Origin: Whitmania pigra
Lineage: Eukaryota; Annelida; Clitellata; Hirudinida; Haemopidae
NCBI GenBank assembly: GCA_021613335.1
Contig: JAJTWR010000456.1
Coordinates: 1 to 64,000, forward strand
Reading direction: 5' to 3'
Length of the DNA stretch: 64,000 nt
The translations under genes and the position numbers were made by a program. The first letter of the stretch is position 1, and every line of letters starts with the position of its first letter. Under the pieces are notes generated by a model that saw only the letters and a program-made list of their open reading frames with translations, was not told where the DNA came from and did no database searches. Below are positions 9,701-20,300 of the stretch, piece after piece.

Positions 9701-12700
9701 TCCTAGTTTTCTCAAATGGTTAGTTCTTCTATTCGTTGTAATACTTGTTGAAGCGGTGAGGAATTCTTATAAGAATGAAAGTGTTTTTTTCCAATGTTTG
9801 CAAACCGTAATCCCAGCATAAAATTAATTTTCGTTTCAATATGCATTTAATTTAACCTAACCCTAATCCAAACCCTAAAATTGTTAACCCTAACCATCCT
9901 TTCGGAATGCTCTTAGAAGACACAGAAAGCGTCTAACCCCAACAAAATATCCTTTTATTGAAATTACTAAAGCGATAGTAATATATGATTTATCTTAAAA
10001 TAAACTCCTAGTTTTCTCAAATGGTTAGTTCTTTCTATTCGTTGTAATACTTGTTGAAGCGGTGAGGAATTCTTATAAGAATGAAAGTGTTTTTTTCCAA
10101 TGTTTGCAAACCGTAATCCCAGCATAAAATTAATTTTCGTTTCAATATGCATTTAATTAACCTAACCCTAATCCAAACCCTAAAATTGTTAACCCTAACC
10201 ATCCTTTCGGAATGCTCTTAGAAGACACAGAAAGCGTCTAACCCCAACAAAATATCCTTTTATTGAAATTACTAAAGCGATAGTAATATATGATTTATCT
10301 TAAAAAAACTCGTGGTTTTCTCAAATGGTTAGTTCTTTTGATTCGTTATAATACTTGTTGAAGCGGTGAGGAATTCTTATAAGAATGAAAGTGTTTTTTT
10401 CCAATGTTTGCAAACCGTAATCCCAGCATAAAATTAATTTTCGTTTCAATATGCATTTAATTTAACCTAACCCTAATCCAAACCCTAAAATTGTTAACCC
10501 TAACCATCCTTTCGGAATGCTCTTAGAAGACACAGAAAGCGTCTAACCCCAACAAAATATCCTTTTATTGAATTACTAAAGCGATAGTAATATATGATTT
10601 ATCTTAAAAAAACTCGTGGTTTTCTCAAATGGTTAGTTCTTTTGATTCGTTATAATACTTGTTGAAGCGGTGAGGAATCTTATAAGAATGAAAGTGTTTT
10701 TTTCCAATGTTTGCAAACCGTAATCCCAGCATAAAATTAATTTTCGTTTCAATATGCATTTAATTTAACCTAACCCTAATCCAAACCCTAAAATTGTTAA
10801 CCCTAACCATCCTTTCGGAATGCTCTTAGAAGACACAGAAAGCGTCTAACCCCAACAAAATATCCTTTTATTGAAATTACTAAAGCGATAGTAATATATG
10901 ATTTATCTTAAAAAAACTCGTGGTTTTCTCAAATGGTTAGTTCTTTTGATTCGTTTATAACTTGTTGAAGCGGTGAGGAATTCTTATAAGAATGAAAGTG
11001 TTTTTTTCCAATGTTTGCAAACCGTAATCCCAGCATAAAATTAATTTTCGTTTCAATATGCATTTAATTTAACCTAACCCTAATCCAAACCCTAAAATTG
11101 TTAACCCTAACCATCCTTTCGGAATGCTCTTAGAAGACACAGAAAGCGTCTAACCCCAACAAAATATCCTTTTATTGAAATTACTAAAGCGATAGTAATA
11201 TATGATTTATCTTAAAAAAACTCGTGGTTTTCTCAAATGGTTAGTTCTTTTGATTCGATTGTTATAATACTTGTTGAAGCGGTGAGGAATTCTTATAACA
11301 ATGAAAGTGTTTTTTTCCAATGTTTGCAAACCGTAATCACACTATAAAATTAATTTTCATTGCAATATGCATTTAATTTAACCTAACCCTAATCCAAACC
11401 CTAACCCTAACATTGTTAACCCTAACCATCCTTTCGGAATGCTCTTAGAAGACACATTCATCGATTCGTTGTAATACTTGTTGAAGCGGTGAGGAATTCT
11501 TATAACAATGAAAGTGTTTTTTTCCAATGTTTGCAAACCGTAATCCCAGCATAAAATTAATTTTTGTTTCAATATGCATTTAATTTAACCTAACCCTAAT
11601 CCAAACCCTAAAATTGTTAACCCTAACCATCCTTTCGGAATGCTCTTAGAAGACACAGAAAGCGTCTAACCCCAACAAAATATCCTTTTATTGAAATTAC
11701 TAAAGCGATAGTAATATATGATTTATCTTAAAATAAACTCCTAGTTTTCTCAAATGGTTAGTTCTTTCTATTCGTTGTAATACTTGTTGAAGCGGTGAGG
11801 AATTCTTATAAGAATGAAAGTGTTTTTTTCCAATGTTTGCAAACCGTAATCCCAGCATAAAATTAATTTTCGTTTCAATATGCATTTAATTTAACCTAAC
11901 CCTAATCCAAACCCTAAAATTGTTAACCCTAACCATCCTTTCGGAATGCTCTTAGAAGACACAGAAAGCGTCTAACCCCAACAAAATATCCTTTTATTGA
12001 AATTACTAAAGCGATAGTAATATATGATTTATCTTAAAAAAACTCGTGGTTTTCTCAAATGGTTAGTTCTTTTGATTCGTTATAATACTTGTTGAAGCGG
12101 TGAGGAATTCTTATAAGAATGAAAGTGTTTTTTTCCAATGTTTGCAAACCGTAATCCCAGCATAAAATTAATTTTCGTTTCAATATGCATTTAATTTAAC
12201 CTAACCCTAATCCAAACCCTAAAATTGTTAACCCTAACCATCCTTTCGGAATGCTCTTAGAAGACACAGAAAGCGTCTAACCCCAACAAAATATCCTTTT
12301 ATTGAAATTACTAAAGCGATAGTAATATATGATTTATCTTAAAATAAACTCCTAGTTTTCTCAAATGGTTAGTTCTTTCTATTCGTTGTAATACTTGTTG
12401 AAGCGGTGAGGAATTCTTATAAGAATGAAAGTGTTTTTTTCCAATGTTTGCAAACCGTAATCCCAGCATAAAATTAATTTTCGTTTCAATATGCATTTAA
12501 TTTAACCTAACCCTAATCCAAACCCTAAAATTGTTAACCCTAACCATCCTTTCGGAATGCTCTTAGAAGACACAGAAAGCGTCTAACCCCAACAAAATAT
12601 CCTTTTATTGAAATTACTAAAGCGATAGTAATATATGATTTATCTTAAAAAAAACTCGTGGTTTTCTCAAATGGTTAGTTCTTTTGATTCGTTATAATAC

Positions 12701-13825
12701 TTGTTGAAGCGGTGAGGAATTCTTATAAGAATGAAAGTGTTTTTTTCCAATGTTTGCAAACCGTAATCCCAGCATAAAATTAATTTTCATTGCAATATGC
12801 ATTTAATTTAACCTAACCCTAATCCAAACCCTAACCCTAACATTGTTAACCCTAACCATCCTTTCGGAATGCTCTTAGAAGACACATTCATCGATTCGTT
12901 GTAATACTTGTTGAAGCGGTGAGGAATTCTTATAACAATGAAAGTGTTTTTTTCCAATGTTTGCAAACCGTAATCCCAGCATAAAATTAATTTTCATTGC
13001 AATATGCATTTAATTTAACCTAACCCTAATCCAAACCCTAACCCTAACATTGTTAACCCTAACCATCCTTTCGGAATGCTCTTAGAAGACACATTCATCG
13101 ATTCGTTGTAATACTTGTTGAAGCAGTGAGGAGTTCTTATAACAATGAAAGTGTTTTTTTCCAATGTTTGCAAACCGTAATCCCAGCATAAAATTAATTT
13201 TTGTTTCAATATGCATTTAATTTAACCTAACCCTAATCCAAACCCTAAAATTGTTAACCCTAACCATCCTTTCGGAATGCTCTTAGAAGACACAGAAAGC
13301 GTCTAACCCCAACAAAATATCCTTTTATTGAAATTACTAAAGCGATAGTAATATATGATTTATCTTAAAATAAACTCCTAGTTTTCTCAAATGGTTAGTT
13401 CTTTCTATTCGTTGTAATACTTGTTGAAGCGGTGAGGAATTCTTATAAGAATGAAAGTGTTTTTTTCCAATGTTTGCAAACCGTAATCCCAGCATAAAAT
13501 TAATTTTCGTTTCAATATGCATTTAATTTAACCTAACCCTAATCCAAACCCTAAAATTGTTAACCCTAACCATCCTTTCGGAATGCTCTTAGAAGACACA
13601 GAAAGCGTCTAACCCCAACAAAATATCCTTTTATTGAAATTACTAAAGCGATAGTAATATATGATTTATCTTAAAAAAACTCGTGGTTTTCTCAAATGGT
13701 TAGTTCTTTTGATTCGTTATAATACTTGTTGAAGCGGTGAGGAATTCTTATAAGAATGAAAGTGTTTTTTTCCAATGTTTGCAAACCGTAATCCCAGCAT
13801 AAAATTAATTTTCATTGCAATATGC
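6736..13825 (+). repeat. Satellite B: about 25 tandem monomers (about 305 bp long, or about 200 bp short form) with telomere-like tracts
   Basis: Each monomer has a degenerate telomere-like tract (AACCTAACCCTAATCC, then GTTAACCCTAACC), the landmark GGAATGCTCTTAGAAGACAC, and a perfect palindrome ATTCTTATAAGAAT in most copies. Two long variants exist (CTCCTAG and CTCGTGG types). A short variant lacks about 100 bp between GACACA and ATTCGTTG. Short forms begin near 6740, 8470, 11420, 12850 and 13060. Blocks recur at 2950 bp (8428 and 11378; 8750 and 11700), giving a higher-order repeat. Reading frames inside it are repeat by-products. Confidence 0.95.
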
Positions 13826-15000
13826 TTTTACCATAATACAGTAAATTATATAATTTTATAATCACATAATAATGAAAGAAATTACTATCATTATCCCACA
13901 ACATTTGGTCAGAACAAATTCTAAAAATTGTAATACATTATACAACTAAACTAATAACAATTATCATTACAAAACAAAAATACTGGTAAAAACCATACCT
14001 CAAAAACTGAATATTAATACCATGAAAACTACAAACACATATTTACAAACAATATAGTTAACATAATAAAAAACATAGCAAAGATTTTAATAATTCTAAA
14101 CACTTTAATTATTATGACAATCTATCAATATCTATCAAAACAAGTACAATAAAGAATAAAAATTAAAAACTATCACCATATTTCTAAAACACTAAATCTT
14201 ACTATAATGACAAAAAATTATTGTCACAATTTGTAACTCTGAATTCTTGTAAATTATGATAAACTATGTTTTTTAATTTAAAAACTATTATCATAACCCA
14301 AAATGCTTAATAAATCTATGATGAAACACTGTATACTGTTATTAAAACTTTCATAAACATGAAATAATTCTTTAATTAAGTGGAATCAAATTACTTAAAA
14401 ATAAATTATTACCTGTGACCCCATCTTTGAACCTACATCAAAAGACTGAAAGCTCACTTATTAATCTAAATCTTACTCTCACGCAATCAAACAACTAACG
14501 TCAAATAAATTATCATCAGGTTATTATTATCAGGTTCACGAAAACTAAGTAGTCTGTAACCTCTCTTAAACTATACTCTATTTAATTTAAAAAAACTTAA
14601 ACTATTACTATTATTAATATAACTAAAAACTAAAACACAAATTTTAACCCTTTGTGTCGAACAAACAATCGAAATTTCGTGCTCGTAAAACAACAACGGA
14701 GCTTAAATTGGGGAACGATATTTAACGATAAACAAAAGTAAGCAACTAATACCCACCAACCGAAAATTATTAAACAAAATAATATAATTAAACAAACGTT
14801 AAACATTAACGAAAAAATTTAGAAATTACAAAAATAAATAAATAATTTTTTTATAATAAAACTTGAACTTGATGCGTTACTTGAACTTTACAAACACCAT
14901 CACAAACTGATTTTAAAACAAAACACTTAATGTTATAATTCTTGAATTTAATTATAAATTAAAATTTTCTCTCTTTTAGATTATTTTAGTTGCAAGTTGA
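13826..15000. other. AT-rich stretch without a recognisable gene
   Basis: The last satellite B monomer breaks off at CAATATGC and is followed by about 1.2 kb of very AT-rich sequence with stop codons in all frames. I see no coding region, structural RNA or tandem array in it. Confidence 0.7.
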
Positions 15001-15029
15001 ATGAAATAGAATAACCAACAGAAAGGATC

Positions 15030-15120
15030 CAGTCCAATAGAACCCAAGCCAGGCGGATCCCGACCACGATTGGACGACGAGCTATTTGCTTCTATTGGCT
15101 GTGAAATACTATATAAACAC
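15030..15120 (+). promoter_or_regulatory. CCAAT/TATA promoter resembling the subtelomeric one
   Basis: CCAAT at 15034-15038, ATTGG at 15069 and 15094, and TATATAAA at 15110-15117. The spacing from ATTGGACG to the next ATTGG to TATA (25 and 16 nt) is nearly the same as in copies 2 and 3 (26 and 16 nt), which suggests shared ancestry. The predicted transcript would enter the repeats at 15130-15410. Confidence 0.55.
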
Positions 15121-15129
15121 TAATCTCAA

Positions 15130-15410
15130 TTATTTCTGCACAGTCCAAATCATCTCAGTTATGCAAAGGACTATAATCAAATAAATAAATAATTATTTCT
15201 GCACCGGACTAACGGTTAAGGCTGCGCCTCTCACGATGGCAGCGCGGATTCGAACCCCGCTGCGGAAGCACCGTCCTAATCACCCAGATTTGCAACGGAC
15301 GTTAATAAAACATTACTTTTTTTTTATTTCTGCACTAAGTCCAAATCATCTCGGTTATGCAACGGACTATAATCAAATAAGTAAATAAATAAATATTTCT
15401 GCACATTTCT
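15130..15410 (+). mobile_element. tRNA-like (Ser/Leu type) SINE head between two short direct repeats
   Basis: The stretch at 15205-15280 has a D-loop-like GGTTAAGGC and a B-box-like GATTCGAACCCC, as in type II tRNAs. It lies between two copies of a 60-bp sequence (TTTCTGCAC, then TCATCTC-GTTATGCAA-GGACTATAATC and an (AAAT)n tail) at 15131-15190 and 15326-15400. A reverse-strand copy of that short repeat is at 20705-20765. No complete tRNA cloverleaf is apparent, so I read it as a SINE head rather than a functional tRNA gene. Confidence 0.55.
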
Positions 15411-15417
15411 ATCAATT

Positions 15418-15640
15418 GATGCTCTTAGAAGGGACAGAAAGAGTTACTAAGCTGTAATCATTTATAGAAATTGTGCAAATTTGAATCAATAAAATGTTTA
15501 TAAAAAAAACTCGTGGATTTTTTGCGTTTCGGTTATCACGGTAGTAAGTTTACAGATCTTATAAGGAATCCGTAGCACGAAAGAATCTAAGGCTTTTTTC
15601 CTATGTTCACCTAACCTTAACCCCTAACCCGTGAGTGATT
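15418..15640 (+). repeat. Isolated, diverged satellite B monomer
   Basis: It has the same order of landmarks as satellite B: GATGCTCTTAGAAG, GACAGAAAG, AAAAAAACTCGTGG, TTATAAG, then a telomere-like tract (CACCTAACCTTAACCCC). It lies about 1.6 kb beyond the array and is clearly older. Short telomere-like tracts also occur at 15770-15792, 16810-16830 and 16890-16905. Confidence 0.7.
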
Positions 15641-15861
15641 TATTTGGTTTATTTATCTGTTGATTTTGCGTTGCGCACTTTCAATTAGCGTCGCACTAAT
15701 AAGCAATTCGCAAGGCGTTAACAGCTACAGGATAAGAGAGTTAAAGTGCTTTTTTAAGCAAATACTTTTTTTAACCCTAACCCTAACCTTTGAGCGGATC
15801 CATTCAGAGCCATAAAAATGCGGATATCCCTAAAACAGCGGACTGATTAGGACACAAGCCA

Positions 15862-16400
15862 GTGATCTCTGACGTCTTTGGACCGGATAGAGTTCACGGT
15901 TTCAAAGTCAACAAGTATGACAGACCCGATATTCACAAGTGGATAAAGCAAAACAATCCATTCTCCAATTACAGCTTCAGCTACTATTGTATTGCTAGAG
16001 AAAGATTTTGCACATTTTGGGTATCCTCTTTCAATCGTAACAGACAATGCCCGTGCATTCACTGGAGAGCAATTTCAAATTTACATGAAGGAGAGAGGAA
16101 TTCAACACTTGACGGGTGCTCCTTATCATCCTTCTACAAATGGACAAGCAGAGAGATTTATCTAAACTTTCAGAAGGTCCTTGTCCAAAACGTCATTGCC
16201 AATGCAAGAGTTTTTGATGCAATATAGAAGGACACCGTTGGCTACTGGACAGTCACCAAACCAACTACTGCACCATCGACAAATTTGGACGAAAATAGAT
16301 GCTCTACGCCCCGTTTACAAAGAGGAGAAAAGGCAACAGAACACACACGAAACAAGCGCACAGGAAAGAACATATCGAAACAGTAAAATTTATTATTATA
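15862..16400 (+). pseudogene. Decayed Ty3/gypsy-type retrotransposon integrase fragment
   Basis: Translation shows the core of a Ty3/gypsy (LTR retrotransposon) integrase: a HKWI segment, then TDNARAFTGEQF with the second catalytic Asp, HPSTNGQAER with the catalytic Glu, and the downstream RRTPLATGQSPNQLL stretch. The reading frame changes near 15975, and a TAA at 16163-16165 interrupts it right after the GQAER helix. There is no reverse transcriptase, gag or LTR in the neighbourhood. It is a dead, truncated fragment. Confidence 0.85.
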
Positions 16401-16530
16401 TAAAATACTCTTATTACTAAATAATAACATTCACCACTAAATAATAACACTTAATTTATTACTTTTATTAAAGTTTTACATATTTTTAATTTAGACTGTG
16501 ATTAAGGTTAAATTAAATTACAAATAAATT

Positions 16531-16725
16531 GGGCGTGCAGGTTAGCCGAATGGGTTACGTGCCTGCATAAGTCGGTAATGGCAACAGATATAATGTGTCG
16601 TGTTCGGAACCCAGCCTGCACTGCCGCCAGCGCCCTTGGTAAGGAGCGTTATATAAATGGTTACAAGAAGCGCCTCTGACGCTATGCATATGGCGCTATA
16701 TAAATGAAGTTACAATCAGTTCTTG
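16531..16725 (+). mobile_element. tRNA-derived SINE with a LINE-like 3' tail
   Basis: The head resembles a tRNA with A box (GTTAGCCGAATGGGTTA) and B box (GTTCGGAACCC). The body reads CTGCACTGCCGCCAGCGCCC. The tail, GCGCCTCTGACGCTATGCA followed by ATGGCGCTATATAAATG, is shared with the LINE end at 40526-40600. A truncated copy is at 31470-31624. Confidence 0.75.
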
Positions 16726-17314
16726 AAAAAAAACGTTTATAGACACAGTTTTTCCCTCCATTAGAGTGTCAGGATTTGGTTTTACTGTATTTATTGCATT
16801 ATTTCCAACACTAACCCTAACTAACCCCGAAATAAAAGAAGTTTAATTGATGACATTCAATAAGTGTTGCAAAACTGAAAAATTACTATTAACCTAACCC
16901 TAACGCTAACTATATAACTATACCATTATATATTTTTTTCTTACAATACAACAAGAGCTCCTCTAGCGGAGGATGTTGATGTAAATTTTTATGTAATTTT
17001 TTTGTAACCTAAGAGTGCCTCGGCTGGTCCTGGCTACTCCGGCGCGTTGACTCGGGAACGGCTTTGAAGTTGAGCAGGTAGTTCTGCTCGTCCAAATAAT
17101 TTAACGGACGTTTGTATAACTAACAATGCAACAAGAATTAAGACCATAACTAATTTATTATAAGTTAAATTGTGGAACAGTCTTTTCGGAAAACTGCATG
17201 TCAGTCAGTTTTATATAAGTTTATGAAAAAGTGGTTGTTAAACAAGTCATGCTGTAGCATCGACAATGACAGTAAATACGGATAATACAGCCAGTAGCTT
17301 TGTTCAATTTATTC

Positions 17315-20300
17315 TCAAGCCCTATCAATGACTGGTATTTTGAAAAACCTTGATGTCGTCAGAGGGTGGAAAAGAAGCAAAGTTGTACCGAGAATAAAGA
17401 ATAAACATAGCCAGAAGAAAAACCTGTCGCATACAGCCGCTACGTGGGCCCAGTCCTTTGAGTAGTTAATTTGCTTATCAGTGGTTGTACCCCTCTTTGA
17501 CTTTTGATTTGCTTGCATTTGTGACTCAACGACTTTAACCTTTGAATTTCGCCTGCATCGAAATTCATTGTTGTCATTATCGGCCTTCTTAAGGTTACAT
17601 TGCTGGATATCTTTTTTTTTAATGTGTAAGTCCAATGAAACGTTGACTATTTCACGTGGCTTCTGAAATTTTATATCCTGGAACTCTTCGCCGCTACATA
17701 GTATTTTCTTGGGATTGCTTATTTTATCAACCTTCATTTTGTTATTAATGAGTTCGACTTTAGAGTCATCGGCTCGGCCACAGTCAGCCAATTCTACATT
17801 TTCCTTCACCATACATTTGGCATTAGCATGGTTACGTGGTTCATCGGCTTCACTAGTTATAATGCTTCCGACTACAGCTGAAATTGACGATAAAGCTGGA
17901 CTGGTACCTTGCACTTCTAGTGATTTATCTAACGCTCTTTCCAAACGAAGGGCATCGTTAACGTGACTCGCTGCCATCGAGGCAAGGGCAAAACCAATGT
18001 CGAAAGATTTTGACCTAGATAATTTGTTTTTGCCGTGGGAATAATTTCCTTCTATTCTACTTGTCAGAGTTGTGCAAGTTCTGAAAATTTACAGTAATAT
18101 CAATTAAAAATTCTTGATTAACAAATAAATAATGAAATATAAAATGACTTAAATATTACTTTAAGACGTTGAATATTTTAATCAATTATAAATTACAGAA
18201 TGTTTCCCAAAAAGACGTCCAGCTTTATACTTTGTCGACGCATGCAGAATATTTGACTAATGAATGTGCAACCCGATAAATGACAAATTACAGCATTTGA
18301 ATTATGCCAAAGTAAAACTCGAATAAAACAAGCACCAGAAGCGTAAGCAACTCTAGTTAAAATGTTTGTCAGTCGACGTGCATAGAACCAACATGATCAA
18401 CAATTCCATGACCTAAAAGCATCCAAGCTTTTATGACTTCAGGAAAATGCGAATTTCCTCATTTTAAGACCATTTGTATGTTTAGATGGGTTTTTTTTAA
18501 TCTATAGCTTTTTAATCGCACTCGACATAACTATGTCATCTAGTTGTTATTCTAACCTACTTCTGCAACTACAATATCGTACCAGAGAAACGAAATTTGG
18601 CTGCAAAATAGGAACAGAACACTTAACCATTCGGCAAATGGTTTATGTATGTAAGCAAAGCAATAACTCGTTAGACAATATCGTTGTACTGTGTATTATA
18701 ATTGAACAATTGCAAAATCGCTTAAACAAATCAATCATCCAATCGTTTAGCTACCCAACCATCAACCAACCTAAGAGCTTTAACATTTGTCCTTCTGCTT
18801 CTTGGGTCATATGATGCCATCATATGCAACTCATCGTCTTCTTTCAAGTGTTCTGAGGATCTTTCATCATCGCTTTGTTTTTTGCTATTTAGTCCATCCA
18901 GACAGCACAAACTCCACGAGAGACAGCGCTCTCTCTGTTTCTTTATCCTGTTTGAAAGGTTCGACGATTCCAAAAATTAAGAATGTGATAGATAAAAACA
19001 GAGTGGGATATGTTTGGTATAAAAAAAATAGTTTTGTTAAATTTACATTTTTTTTTACTAAAAAAATAAGATATGGCCATCAAATCAAAATGTTTGCACC
19101 AGCATAAAACGGTCTTCCCAAAGTAGTCTGCTTTCTCTTCAAAGCTTGTTTTACAAATTTCTTTTATTTTGATTAAACATGGTAAAAACCCTACTGTGCG
19201 CCGACTATTAATATTCAAGATGGCGACCATGAATGATTGACAGCTTGATTGACATATTGTTTACAAACAAATCTTATTAGCATAAGTAAGATTATATCAA
19301 ATTAAAAAGTTTAATCAATTTAAATAATTAATTTGGTGAATAATAAAATTATTTGGTTGGGGTTAGGCTTAGAGTTATGGTTAAGGTTAGTGTTAGGGTT
19401 TATTAGAATTATATATATTACTTTACATCACAATTTACAGTTATTTTCATTATTAATAGTAATTAATTTCATTTTTAACATCATTCACAAAATTTTATAA
19501 ATATGTATCTATCTACGTAGGAACACAGAAAAAATTTACTGGTTATTTTAATCATTTTGGAGGCGGTCGGTGGGTGGAGCTTAGTTTGTTGTTCTTGCCT
19601 CGCTAACAATTATGTCAGCGCACGATACGGTTTTTTTTACCATTTACCGTAATCCCTTTCGAATGTCTTAACTAGGTATGTTAAGACCGATCATAAATTT
19701 ATGTTAATATTCTAATAGCCATTTCAGTTTATGAAATGAAACCTAAATAAATGACATTAAAGGAAGCATCTATTTACAATAAATGGAAAAAAAAGAATTG
19801 CTAAAAATTGTTAAAAATTGAAACATTAAATTTGGATAAAAATTACATAAATCAGTAAAATGTAGAAAAACTTCAACAAACTTCATAAAGGCAGCATTCT
19901 CGCGAGAATTTCCTCCCTTACCCATGCATAATACCCTAGCCATGTGATCCATCATCAACTTTTTCAACCATTTTGGTACTGGTCTGTCCTTCCTCTCATA
20001 AAGATTTCCAACTAGAACAGTAGCAACCATGGCAAGAGTGGTTATGGCCATTGTGCAGGTGAGATATATTCCTGAAATTATTTTCCTAAACATTCGTAAG
20101 TTGTACGTTAGTTATTGTTGTAGACCCAAATCTATACATATAAAATTAAGAGTCTGTCGTTTGTCCCAGCGTTGTGATTGGTTAAAATAAACTCCACCCA
20201 TCAAGTAAACTTGGCCCAGAAAATTAATAAAAATTCTAAATTTATACATGAAATAATAAACCAAAAAATAAAATTAAAATACATGAAAAAAATTCTCATG

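Noticed and set aside
6943..13522. Recurring 61-83 codon minus-strand frames
   Set aside because: They follow the satellite B period and differ only by repeat variants; no start context, no domain.
493..13825. A CRISPR-like or repeat-spacer array
   Set aside because: The units are contiguous 224-bp or 305-bp satellites without unique spacers, in a eukaryotic genome.
15205..15280. A functional tRNA gene
   Set aside because: It has D-loop and T-arm-like pieces but no complete cloverleaf, and it sits inside dispersed repeats; read as a SINE head.
17709..19107. Plus-strand frames at 17709-17966 and 18533-19107
   Set aside because: They lie antisense to, or just beside, receptor exons; no domain of their own.
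19770..19921. Receptor gene ending at the TAA at 19770 without M4
   Set aside because: A strong donor (ATGG|GTAAGG) ends the M3 exon at 19922, and a clear M4 segment is found in the exon at 17315-18080.
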